DNA from: Apiosordaria backusii
Lineage: Eukaryota > Ascomycota > Sordariomycetes > Sordariales > Lasiosphaeriaceae
Reading direction: 5' to 3'
Length of the DNA: 64,000 nt
Assembly: GCA_030549205.1 (NCBI GenBank)
Contig: JAUKTV010000001.1
Coordinates: forward strand, 62,001 to 126,000
The first letter of the stretch is position 1. Every line of letters starts with the position of its first letter. Under the pieces are notes generated by a model. That model saw nothing but the letters and a program-made list of their open reading frames with translations, did not search any database and was not told where the DNA came from. The translations under genes and the position numbers were made by a program. Below are positions 11,774 through 21,271 of this stretch, piece after piece.

Positions 11774-13120
11774 GATACGGTCGATGGTGAACTATAGCTG
11801 ATGTGATGGTTCAAGTTGACTGGCGAGCTGTCAGCAGTGGACGGTGTGAATGGTCCGGTCAAAAAGTGTACATGTGGGTCAGCTTACCGACTCGAATATC
11901 GTGGTTTTGGGACGAAATGGTTTGGTTCAGGTCAGGTCGTGTCAGGGCGTGGTCGATGGAGATGGCGAGTCGTGTCAAGACGTTGGACCGGGATGATGGG
12001 CCCTGGATGTAAGTCGCAGTGCCAAGTATCGCTCTCCTGAGAAGATCACAAGGCTGTCTCTCCACTGGGCAGTACTAGACACCAGGTGGAAATGGTGTGA
12101 CAGTTGAAGGTTAATATGTACTGGATGTACCAAACCTGCAAGGGCCAGCGACCAATTAGAAGCCAGCCAATTCTTTGTTCTGGCGGTGACGTTGAGGCAA
12201 GTTCTTGCCCTAAGAGACATGCTGACAATCAGGTCAGCTATGATTGGTCAGTGAGAACTAGCTCCCAAAGTATCCGGGTTAGGGTTCTCTGTGAAGCACA
12301 GAAAGTGAGATACCTTGTTATTTCCACAACCTTTTTTCCATCTCAATAGGGCATCCAAGATTAAAATGAGCTGCAGTGCATTGCATGAGTCGTGATTTAG
12401 CGATGAACTAGATACAAGTAATCATGTCGAAGGTCTGCCTTGAGCGTTTTGCCAGGTGGCTCTAATACCATCACATTGGGAGCCCCACCCATTCAGGGGC
12501 TCAGGGGTAACGCCCACCTGGCCCAACATCATAACAACTGGCGGAAGGAAATACTCCAGTGAAGCAGAGAAGAGTCCAAAGACACAAGTGTTCTCGCCTT
12601 CTCCACACCCGAGCATTTGCTTGAAAAGGAAGCCGTCGTCAGCAAGCACTGAGGCTGAGCGGCACAATCGTATCCATCGTTTCAGTGCCCTCTAATCACA
12701 GTCAGCCCACTTTCCAGAATAGCAGTGCCAAGGACATCCTAGAACACCAGAATATTGTTTTCATTCACACTTATTTCTCACCAGTTTGACTTGGTACGAT
12801 TAGCCCATAATCTTGCCGCCCCCGACCAGAGTCTCGGCCAGACTTGATCAGTGGGCAGCAGTTTCAAACCAGGCCGGGGATGCCGATAATTCAACGCTAT
12901 ATCGACCAAGAATAGAACATACCATCTACCAGAAGGCTCTGACTGCTGCTTGACGAGACCAGTGCTACATGGCAATCCGGTCATCTGGAAGTATTTAATC
13001 TGCCGTGTCCGCCCTGTGATACAAACTCTTAGCATTCCACCTCAACTCGAACAAACCCAGCAGAGAAGAACACCAGCAACACTTACATCCTTTCCATCAT
13101 TGCCATCAACAGCCGTCATC
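11774..13120. promoter_or_regulatory. Divergent intergenic region with CCAAT boxes
   Basis: This 1.35-kb interval separates the divergent iron transporter and CheD-like genes. No open frame in it looks real. Three CCAAT boxes occur close together: 12152-12156 and 12167-12171 on the plus strand and 12243-12247 on the minus strand (ATTGG). CCAAT is bound by the HAP complex, which in fungi takes part in iron-dependent repression, so a link to the iron transporter is plausible but unproven. A TATA-like tatttaatc lies near 12988, about 130 bp upstream of the 13121 start. Confidence 0.5.
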
Positions 13121-13720
13121 ATGCCTCCCAGAGCCGACATGACTGCCCGTGTGCCCACCCCCAATGCCACCGGCCTTCCTGATCCAACCCGCGGAAGTGG
13201 GCCCCAGCGCGATATTCTAGTCCCGATGACCAGCCGTCATAACATGCGTCCTGCCTTCACCACCGGTGGAGCTGACATTCTTTGGACTTCTGGACTGGGT
13301 GACTGCATCGCCATCGCCACCTGGGACATGGTCACAGGCGAACGCAGTCTCACGCACCCCAACGCTGGCGATGTTGCCGGCACAGGCTGGGCTGACGCGT
13401 TGGCCGAGCGAATCAACCACAACACCATCGTCATCGTCGCTAACGGAACAAACTCACTCAATCCTTCCTATTTCCAAGATGCCGACTTTGCCCGCGTCAA
13501 GAACGAGGTCAAGGCCGCAATGAGACGTGCTGGAAAGAGAGACCCTCAGTTCTGGATGTACCACACCAGAGAGCCGAGCCCCCGTCCTCGCAACCTCCAA
13601 ATGCATTCGTTTGTCATGTACGCCAACGGGGTTTTTGGTAGAATTGGTGATGGAAATACGGCGGTCCCGGGTGTTACGATTGTCAAAGAGCCCGCCACAG
13701 TTCGCGGACCGACTCGTTAA
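13121..13720 (+). CDS. CheD/CNF-like putative glutamine deamidase-fold protein
   Basis: This intronless gene encodes 199 residues. I chose the ATG at 13121 because a typical leader (TATA-like element near 12988) precedes it; an in-frame ATG at 12950 overlaps that promoter. The core (about 52-130) reads ILWTSGLGDCIAIATWD, then LTHPNAG, then GWADALAERI and a hydrophobic strand TIVIVANG. This resembles bacterial chemoreceptor deamidase CheD (LGSCV...AH). Thr56, Cys62 and His79 have the same spacing (6 and 17) as the catalytic Thr21, Cys27 and His44 that I recall for Thermotoga CheD. The fold is shared with Cys/His deamidases such as the CNF catalytic domain. There is no signal peptide, so it is probably cytosolic. 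Substrate and partners are unknown. The ORF is certain; the family assignment is by eye and needs a profile search. Confidence 0.65.
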   Translation: MPPRADMTARVPTPNATGLPDPTRGSGPQRDILVPMTSRHNMRPAFTTGGADILWTSGLGDCIAIATWDMVTGERSLTHPNAGDVAGTGWADALAERINHNTIVIVANGTNSLNPSYFQDADFARVKNEVKAAMRRAGKRDPQFWMYHTREPSPRPRNLQMHSFVMYANGVFGRIGDGNTAVPGVTIVKEPATVRGPTR

Positions 13721-14279
13721 ATCGAACCGTGATTTGATGGCGAGGTATTGTTGGATGGCTGAGGATATGGGCGAGCGGGTATCGTGCATCAGAGGTTGGA
13801 TTAGTTTAGAGTCGGGCCAGTTGAGCTGGCAGAGCTACCTTAGTTAACATGACACTCATTGTTTCAACCTGAGAATGCTACCCTGCATGTTCCACTGTCT
13901 TTATCATGTCTGTTTGTGTTACTAAGGCACATGAAGAGTCGGGAGAGCAACTGGTCTTTGGAAAACGCTCAGGGTTGCTAGTATTATCGCGTTAAATTAG
14001 ACCATTGCTCTTGCTATGACTTTTGTATTGCCAGCCTCAATCTTGAAAGCATGTCCTTTACTAGGTAGTCCGATGGGTCCAAAAAGCACACCTACTTGTA
14101 AGTCATTGACAGATAAAGTTGCCTTACCTAGGCTCATATTGAAGTGGCATAGCAGTGAGTCATTGCCTTCTTCATTGTCGTACTATTTACTGCGTCTTTG
14201 ACTTCCCGGACTCTTTCTCTAGACACTACGTACACGGCTGCCACTCTCATCACACCTCCTTCAGCCAGAACACGTTCGC
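13721..14279. other. Convergent 3' intergenic region
   Basis: This 559-bp interval holds the 3' ends of the converging CheD-like (+) and AA9 (-) genes. I see no coding frame, RNA gene or repeat in it. Confidence 0.6.
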
Positions 14280-15361
14280 TTACTCCGCAGGGCACTCGAA
14301 AACAGCGGGCCCGGGGATGTTGTATGGTCCAGCTGCAAGTGACAAGTTAGCCATGTGTTGTGAATAAGCACGTCGAAGTTGACCGGAGAGGGAAGACACT
14401 TACGGGCCCACACCTGGAAGAGGATTGACGGATCTTCAGCATCATATGCACCTGGGAACCCAACCAGCTCTGCGTTTGATCCCGAAGGAATCACCGTTCC
14501 AGAGCCAGACACCTCCAACTGGTGGCAAGAGGGATAGAACTGGGCTCCCTTCGCTGCCCATGCGGAGTGAAGAGCGATGATCTCGTGGCGAACGAGGTAA
14601 AACCCAGCCTTCAAGCAGGCTGGTATAGTATACTTGTATGGCTCGTTGTCGAACTTCATGAAAGGAGTCTGTTTGTAGCAACGTTGTTAGATGAGCGCCT
14701 TATACCTTACCTATGCTGTGTGTAGGATCAGACTCACCGTAGCCCACACGTCATCTGGCCAAGTCTTGTCAAAGGTATGCCTCCCCTCGTGGTGAATCTT
14801 GAACCAAATAGGCTCGTCTCCTGGAAGGAACTTGTCACATCCTGTATCTGGGCATCGGGCCACTATTGACAAGTTTGTCAGGATACTGCGTTCAAACCCA
14901 CTCCTACAAGAGTGATGGTAGAGAAAAGAACCAAGGAGTCATCGAAGCGGCTTGACATACTGTAGGTCAGGACAGGGCCCATGTGTGAATCAGGCCAGTG
15001 AGTCCAACGAAGGGAGACCTCGGACCCAGCTACTGCCTTGGCATGGAGGGGGGCTGGCTCTGATCCTATTTGGCCTTCAATGGTGGACCCACCACATTGC
15101 AGATCAATGGATGTGACATCTTCCACAGGTCCGTTAGTGATGATTTTGCGGCTGATGCGCTTGGGTGCCCATTCTCCCATGTAGGGGTCTTGATAAGGCT
15201 GGTACAGCTTTTGTAGGAATTGTGGTGAGTATAAAGCCATCTCGTCCAAGGATGGGAGAAGTAAATACCTGGTAGAACTCCCCGCTGATTGTGATATTGT
15301 CCACCCAGCCATGGGCAGAGACAACAGTAGCCGTGGCGAGGGCCAGGAGAATCGACTTCAT
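14280..15361 (-). CDS. Secreted AA9 lytic polysaccharide monooxygenase
   Basis: Five exons on the minus strand: 15361-15269, 15207-14961, 14862-14738, 14668-14404 and 14332-14280, encoding 260 residues; all four introns (61-98 bp) have GT-AG ends and the frame closes exactly. The copper enzyme oxidatively cleaves cellulose or other beta-glucans outside the cell. A signal peptide (MKSILLALATATVVSA) is followed by His17, which becomes the N-terminal copper-brace histidine (HGWVDN). The second copper ligand is His106 in DSHMGPVLTYM; the axial tyrosine is Tyr200 in AQFYPSC, preceded by the conserved Gln198. The chain ends GPYNIPGPAVFECPAE, typical of AA9, with no CBM1 cellulose-binding module. 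It is catalytic-domain only and looks intact. Confidence 0.93.
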
Positions 15362-16153
15362 ATTGATGATTGGTAGCTACAATGGTGAAGTGGGCCTGTC
15401 TCCAAGAGGAGAGAATGTCCATGTCTGAACTGGCAATCAATTTTTGGTTATATAGTAATTGCGTTCCTGGGGCATGATAGCGTCACATGCCCGCCTGCAC
15501 CTCGCTTCGACTGCTTCAAGATTCCGCCCAGAAGTTGCGAGGAAACGGATAATATGCCGGCAATTATCCAAGACGGATGCAACCTCAACAGCTACACCCG
15601 GCTCCCCACCCCACAGCAAGGGGAGCTCACTTTGGTGGAAAAAAGATACATACCGGGATGAGTTTCCGGGAACCTGCGGAGGACTCTGCTCCATCTGTCT
15701 GTGTGCCCCGGTTTCGGGTACCATTGGCCCGTCCATGTCTTGTCCGCAGCTCAAGCGCACGATACACGGAGCCGATGCTTCAAAAGTAGGTAGGTATGTC
15801 AAGAAGATGAAAGATTAGCCAAGTAAGGTACCCATTCGTAGTCGAACTCGCTCATGTCATCCGGTGGTCACCTCACCAAAGTTCACAGCGACAAGCCCCT
15901 TGTGGTTACCCAGCAACCCGTACATTAAACCCTAAAAATCACCTGGCAATTTCCTATGACAGCACCTTACACGAACTAATTCGAAACTACCGTACCCAGA
16001 CCCAGAAGACAACAAAGTTACAGCACCACCTATTCAGTTCCGGCTCGTCGAAACCTGGCTCTGAGGACCTGCCCCAGAATTGATCACCGTCTTATCTTGC
16101 GCCTTTGCCTGCATAGGCTTCTGGCCTGTAGCCTGACCAGGACTCTTCTGCAT
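15362..16153. other. Intergenic region upstream of AA9 gene
   Basis: This 792-bp interval contains the AA9 promoter and the 3' end of the NLR-like gene. Open frames on both strands (15437-15818) are not protein-like and overlap each other. A TAGGTAGGTA motif occurs at 15787-15796. No gene is seen. Confidence 0.5.
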
Positions 16154-19100
16154 TTACTTCGGCTGGCCTTGGACCGCCTGTCCTTGCGCGCCCTGAGGCC
16201 TCTGCTGTTGGACTGGTTTTTGTGTAGGAGCAGATGGGCCCCCAGTTTGCGGTCTCACAGGCTGAGAGCCGCCCTGAGGTCTGGCTGTGGGAGGCGAGGT
16301 TTGACCTGACGTTCTATCGATGCTCTTCCCTCCTCTCTTCTCCAACTCCATCTGAATAGCCGCCTTGGCTTTAATGGCATCGCTCCCGAACGAGCCTCTG
16401 TCCACTGTCTGGAAGTGTTGCATTCCCTTTTGGAGTATGCACAAGGGGGACATTTGACCATTGAGGGGAAAGCTTCCAGGGACGATGACTACGCTGGATG
16501 CGAATTGTCTGGGCAGCTTGACAGGAGGCTGAGGGGCGGCTGGGTCACCAAGCTGATTGACGTCCAAGCCAGGTCGGGAAAGGATGACTTCGACGGCATG
16601 CATGTCGAGGGAGTGCGTGGCTGCTTGCAGCGGGGTGAAGGAGAAGGCATTCGCGGACTTCCCTCCCGCGGCGAGGGCCTTTTGGATACTGCACCCGCCA
16701 AAGGAAGCACAAAGAGAGTGGTCGTGAAAGGCAAGGTGGGTGTAAATATCGTTGGATGATTGGGGCAAGTAAGATCCAAAGACAGTGAGAAGCATTTGGA
16801 CCTGGGCTTTCAGGGTATAGCCCCTCCTTGCACCCTCCAAGTAAAGCTCGAGGATGCTGGAAAGCGATGTGGGCTGGGGGTCCGTCTTGGCCGTCTTCTT
16901 GTACTCGGACCACTTAACGGGGAGGGTGACCTTGAACGAAGTGCTGAACAGTGTCTTGTACTCTTCTGGAGTCTTGAGGTGGGCTTTGAGAAACTCGGAC
17001 ACAAGCTTGGGACTCTTGAGGGAGCAGACAACGGCAAGGCGCCCGACTAGTTGCTCAAAGCCAGTCGCTTTGCTGTCATACTTGACCAGCCACTCCAGCA
17101 TGTCCCTGACGCCACTGTCACCGCCCGCCTCCTGGGTACATATACTGAGTCCGTTGAACCACTGTGCCTGAGGATTGAGCACCTCAAATGTAAGGGACCG
17201 GAGCTTGTCGTCAGAGATGATGTGACGTGTCTGTGACTGATGATACAATAAGCTCCGGACTTGCCGCATAGCGTGAATTCTGAGGTCTTTGGCATCCATC
17301 CTTTCGTCAACGGGCACATTGTCAGGATTATAGGTACCAGAAAAGGTTTTGGTCACTGCTAGATAGGTCGAAAGGGTGAGGGTAACCCGGCGTGAATCTG
17401 ACTCGTTAAGATAAAAGTCCTTGAGGGTCTTGTGGTTCTTGAGCTTCTCCGAGTTGAGGTAGTCGCGGACTGTATGATGTGCAAAACCAACAGTTTCGTC
17501 GAGAACAGTCTTTCCATCTGGTGACATCTTCTTGACAACCTGAATCAGAGGACCACAGGCTTGAGTGAAAGCCCGAAGACTGAAAGGAATACCGCCCTTG
17601 ACATCGCTCTGCTGAACAGCTCCAATGAGAAGGTTGGTAGCAAAGCCGTATCGCCAGCCAGAGTCGAGAATCAAAGCAAAGGCTTTGATCACGTTGTCGC
17701 GGTGCTTGTCAGGAATATTGGCAAGAATGGTCTCCCATGTCCCATCGAGATTCTCAGGCCGATCTTGCGTGGCGTTCAGCTTTGCGCGGGGGTCTCTGGC
17801 GTCTTTCAAGACTTCCAGTTGCCATGCAGCATAGCGGAACATTCCTCTGCACTTGGCGGGAAGGGAGAAGGCAACATATTCCTTGAGCTTGGGGACATCA
17901 TCCCAATCCTCAAAGTCATCCTTTTGAAGTTGGGCTGTCACCCAGGCTTTGATGTCATCGTCAACATCCTTGTTCTTGTCCAGAGAGACCGAAATGGAAA
18001 CCTTCTCAAAGACCTTTTGGATGTCGGCTTGCCTGCGACTAGTGGCAACCAAAAAGAGATTCCTGTACCTGGCATCGGTGCTGAGCGTAGCGATTGCCTT
18101 TGCAAGGTTTGGTGTCTTGCTCTCGTCAACAGCATCGATGACGACATAAACCCTCCTTCCATTCAGAAACGACAGGACTGCTTCAATGCCCTTGAGAAGA
18201 TCCTCTGCAGTAGGGCCCATTCCTCTCTCCTTGAGAGGCTTCAGGAAAGCAGGGACTGACTTGATCTGTAGGCAGAGACGTGCGAGAATCCATCCCAGGC
18301 AGTGAGCGGTCTCATCACGAGCCCACTTCTCACCTTTTTCGTCCGTGCTAGAGCAGTAGTAAAAAGCGTAAGGCTGTTTGAGGCTTTGGTACTGCTCCAC
18401 GATGTAAGACGAGAGCACAGTTTTTCCGACGCCGGGAACACCATGGATCCAGAGCAGCCTCGACTTGGAATCCTCGGCCAGCCAGGCCTTCCACTGGCTA
18501 GAATTGGGAAGCCACCGGCAGGTATTGGGGTCTCGGAATTGGGAAGCTTTGCTGTGATGTTCGGAAGGGTTTGTTTTGCTCAGCCATTTAGCAACGGCCT
18601 CGCGGTCCATTTTGTCGTCCATGGCGTGCACAGCCCCCTTGACCTCTTTGACATCATCCTTGATAACACGGACGTTGATCTGAATTTCCTTCACCGTAGT
18701 CGTAAGCTCGGTAGTCAAACCACTGATAATGGAAGTCCTGCAATGGTGTAGCTTGCTCATAGCAGCATCAAACGACTCTTTCTTGAAGGGCCATTTTGCT
18801 GCCTCCCAAGTATTCCGGAGCTTGTCCCGAGTGGTCCTATCCTTGGGGTCACCATCGATTTTTAGCTTTTTGATCATGCCCTGGAGCTCTTCCAGAGTCT
18901 CCTTGCAAATCTCGCAGGGCTTGAAGATCTGATTGGCGATCCGCCTGTTCTCGGGGCTGTCTTCGACCTTCTGGCCTGGTTCGACATTGTTTTTGAGAAT
19001 GAAGTCGATCGACTCGAACGTTGACTGCAGGCTTGCTGCCTCAACCACGAGAAGCTTGATGTCTTTGGGGCAATCTCCTTTGGCCGCCTCGATATAAAAC

Positions 19101-19177
19101 TTCGTCGCAAGCGTGACCTCTTTGGCAAAAAGGATGATGGTGAAAATGCTGGAGACGAGGCCAGCGACTTCCGCCAT
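16154..19177 (-). CDS. SesA-NACHT-ankyrin NLR-like protein
   Basis: This is an uninterrupted frame of 1,007 residues. I place the start at 19177 (MAEVAGLVSSIF), since the N-terminal domain begins there; the open frame extends 63 hydrophobic residues further upstream but these read as untranslated leader. Residues 1-150 resemble the SesA/HeLo-like class of N-terminal domains of fungal NLR-like proteins (FYIEAAKGDCPKDIKLLVVEAASLQSTFESIDFI). A helical linker precedes a NACHT-type NTPase with Walker A GVPGVGKT at about 246-253 and Walker B VYVVIDAVDE at about 343-352. A helical region follows, then a single recognisable ankyrin-like unit near 880-905 and a Gln/Pro/Gly-rich disordered tail. Such proteins are thought to sense non-self or damage through the C-terminus and signal cell death through the N-terminus. 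Partner effectors are not identifiable here. Confidence 0.85.
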   Translation of the reverse strand: MAEVAGLVSSIFTIILFAKEVTLATKFYIEAAKGDCPKDIKLLVVEAASLQSTFESIDFILKNNVEPGQKVEDSPENRRIANQIFKPCEICKETLEELQGMIKKLKIDGDPKDRTTRDKLRNTWEAAKWPFKKESFDAAMSKLHHCRTSIISGLTTELTTTVKEIQINVRVIKDDVKEVKGAVHAMDDKMDREAVAKWLSKTNPSEHHSKASQFRDPNTCRWLPNSSQWKAWLAEDSKSRLLWIHGVPGVGKTVLSSYIVEQYQSLKQPYAFYYCSSTDEKGEKWARDETAHCLGWILARLCLQIKSVPAFLKPLKERGMGPTAEDLLKGIEAVLSFLNGRRVYVVIDAVDESKTPNLAKAIATLSTDARYRNLFLVATSRRQADIQKVFEKVSISVSLDKNKDVDDDIKAWVTAQLQKDDFEDWDDVPKLKEYVAFSLPAKCRGMFRYAAWQLEVLKDARDPRAKLNATQDRPENLDGTWETILANIPDKHRDNVIKAFALILDSGWRYGFATNLLIGAVQQSDVKGGIPFSLRAFTQACGPLIQVVKKMSPDGKTVLDETVGFAHHTVRDYLNSEKLKNHKTLKDFYLNESDSRRVTLTLSTYLAVTKTFSGTYNPDNVPVDERMDAKDLRIHAMRQVRSLLYHQSQTRHIISDDKLRSLTFEVLNPQAQWFNGLSICTQEAGGDSGVRDMLEWLVKYDSKATGFEQLVGRLAVVCSLKSPKLVSEFLKAHLKTPEEYKTLFSTSFKVTLPVKWSEYKKTAKTDPQPTSLSSILELYLEGARRGYTLKAQVQMLLTVFGSYLPQSSNDIYTHLAFHDHSLCASFGGCSIQKALAAGGKSANAFSFTPLQAATHSLDMHAVEVILSRPGLDVNQLGDPAAPQPPVKLPRQFASSVVIVPGSFPLNGQMSPLCILQKGMQHFQTVDRGSFGSDAIKAKAAIQMELEKRGGKSIDRTSGQTSPPTARPQGGSQPVRPQTGGPSAPTQKPVQQQRPQGAQGQAVQGQPK

Positions 19178-19975
19178 GGTGAATGTGGAAGTAAGGAATT
19201 GGTATGGTTGTTGTTTGTAGGAGAAAAGAAGGACGGGCCAAAGTAGAGAAAATGATGGCTTTGAAAGCAGAAAAAAATATTTGGACAAACGGAACACAGA
19301 GAGGATGATGAAAGACGAAATTGAAAATAAGCTGGGAAGCGGGCTGAATTTAAGCACAGGTTCCAATTTCGAGTTCAGTCTTTAACTTCAAGCTCAGATA
19401 TTGTGCCACTTCCACGCCCATCAACCTGGACACATGCACCTACCCAACGTATGTTTTGGTCTTTGCTGGCCTCATGTGTGGCCCCCCACCAGAACATGGC
19501 CTCCATCCAGTGAATCTCGAATACCTAGACAAGCCAGGATTTTCCCGTTGGGATTTCATGTTTCTAAAACAGGTTGCACGAAGAGCGCTTGCCTGCGGCG
19601 CCCGCTGGCATGGTGTGGCACAGTCTGTCTTGGGGACCATCACTAACCCTAACCCAACCATGAAATGTTGGCTGTGTCAAACACTTCCCTTGTCACCTCC
19701 ATGTTTTGAGTGCCACAAAGCCAAGGACAGACGCTTACTTTAACGGATAGACGGCATTCTCAGCATCGTCCCTAGGAGGAGCACCTTGCAGGGAGCGGCT
19801 TTATCGCGAAATATTCCATGCGGCGCGCATGACCATGGCATATTGGGGGAAATGTCGCTGTATTTTTGGACTTTACCGAAGCAGACAATCAGCTACCTAG
19901 GTCATAAATAGGAGCCCTGTTCACCACCTCGGATTCTTCCCCCTGCAGGGAATTGACTCTGCTTACCGTCACATA
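19178..19975. other. Intergenic region upstream of NLR-like gene
   Basis: Promoter and leader of the NLR-like gene plus the 3' end of the cupin gene. It contains TACCTAGGT at 19894-19902. Short open frames at 19401-19743 show no family signature. No gene is seen. Confidence 0.5.
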
Positions 19976-20724
19976 TCAGTCTGCTTGGTTTGGCACCCAA
20001 CCTGGCGGCGCCAGCTCAAATCCACTTTCCACGAACCCAGGTGCCACTATTATCCATCACATGTTAGCAATCCTTGTTGAATTCGCCCAGGACAACATCC
20101 AATCTTGAGTGAGATAGGTATGATCTGGTGGAGTCCACACGCCTTTGGTGAAACCAACGGCACACGACTTGGATGTAGGGAGGTGTACCATGATGGCAAT
20201 AAATCATGAAAATGACCAGACTTACCAGTTGTCCCAACCAAGGTCCACTTGCCTCCGCTTCTGGCCCTCTGCCACTCGCCTCTCTGCACCACCACCTGAG
20301 GCTTCTCCCCCTTGAAGATTTCCTGCCCTAGCACGACATTTCTGGTTGGCATCCCATCATTTGTCGACAGCGACAGAGTCAAAGGCGCGCCAGCGTAGTA
20401 ATGCCATACTTCTGCCGCATCAACCTTGTGCCAGGCCGACCAACCCACTTTTCCCTCTAGCAGATAATAAATGGCGGTACTGGCGGATCGATTGGTCGCC
20501 GCGTCTGTTGAGTAGTTGTCACGGAATGTCTCGACAAAGTAGCCTTGTTCGACGTTGGGGATCAGGTTCAATGCTGCAATCACTTCGGCGGCGGACCGGT
20601 CGTTAATTGACTTTTTCCCCGGGCTGGGATTGTGATCGCCATGGCCGTTCTGCGTCGGTGACGTCACTGCTAGAGCAGAAAACGACAGGACCAAAGCCTG
20701 GAGAATACTGAGGTGGTGAGACAT
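19976..20724 (-). CDS. DUF985 (cupin_5) family protein with probable signal peptide
   Basis: Two exons, 20724-20226 and 20046-19976, encode 189 residues. The 179-bp intron (gtaag...ataatag) is supported because splicing restores the conserved continuation TLVGTT|VAPGFVESGFELAPPGWVP, the standard end of this family; unspliced reading gives 60 unrelated residues. The cupin motifs are NVEQGYFVETFRDNY, STAIYYLLE, WHKVDAAEVWHYYAGAPLTL and PQVVVQRGEWQRA. Family members form a single-domain beta-barrel of uncertain function; some plant and bacterial relatives are described as sugar- or metal-binding. A hydrophobic N-terminus (LSILQALVLSFSALAVTS) suggests secretion, which is unusual for a family that is mostly cytosolic in bacteria. 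The substrate is not known. Confidence 0.85.
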
Positions 20725-21271
20725 GGCGGTTTGTTAAAAGACCCCTTCTCGTTGCGATGAAGAGTAATTTTCCGGAGGGACGGAAGCAAAAGGTCTTGTT
20801 GGGTTTTCGGCTCGGAGTGGGCGGCTCTTGACAATTTATAATGAATGGGATCGACTCAGGGGATACAAGGGAGTCAGCACGATGTGCGAATTTCGGGTGA
20901 TCTCCCCGATCTTGGTAATCCCGGGGCTGCCGAGATCAGCCAACACCTACGGTATGTTGGTGATTTGCGAGCTGAGTTTGGACAAAGCCTATGTGTTGGC
21001 TACATCATGCATGACGCATGCAAGTCGTGATATTGACAAGGCGTTCTACCAAGGTTGACGGGCATTAAAAGATCATCTACAGGCGCCAAAAGATAACTCA
21101 CACGTATTTAAAGATCGCTTCCATACATCAAATTGCAACCAGAGGCGTCAAAGATGCCTTGGCAGACACATCAATACCTAGGTATGCAACATGCTCCTGG
21201 CTATGATAAACAAACGCATTCTCCTGCAAAGTATAGGCCTACAAATGTTTACAATAATGATACTCTCCGGA
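20725..21271. other. Intergenic region between cupin and ankyrin genes
   Basis: This 547-bp interval carries the cupin promoter and the 3' end of the ankyrin gene. A perfect TACCTAGGTA lies at 21175-21184. No gene is seen. Confidence 0.5.
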
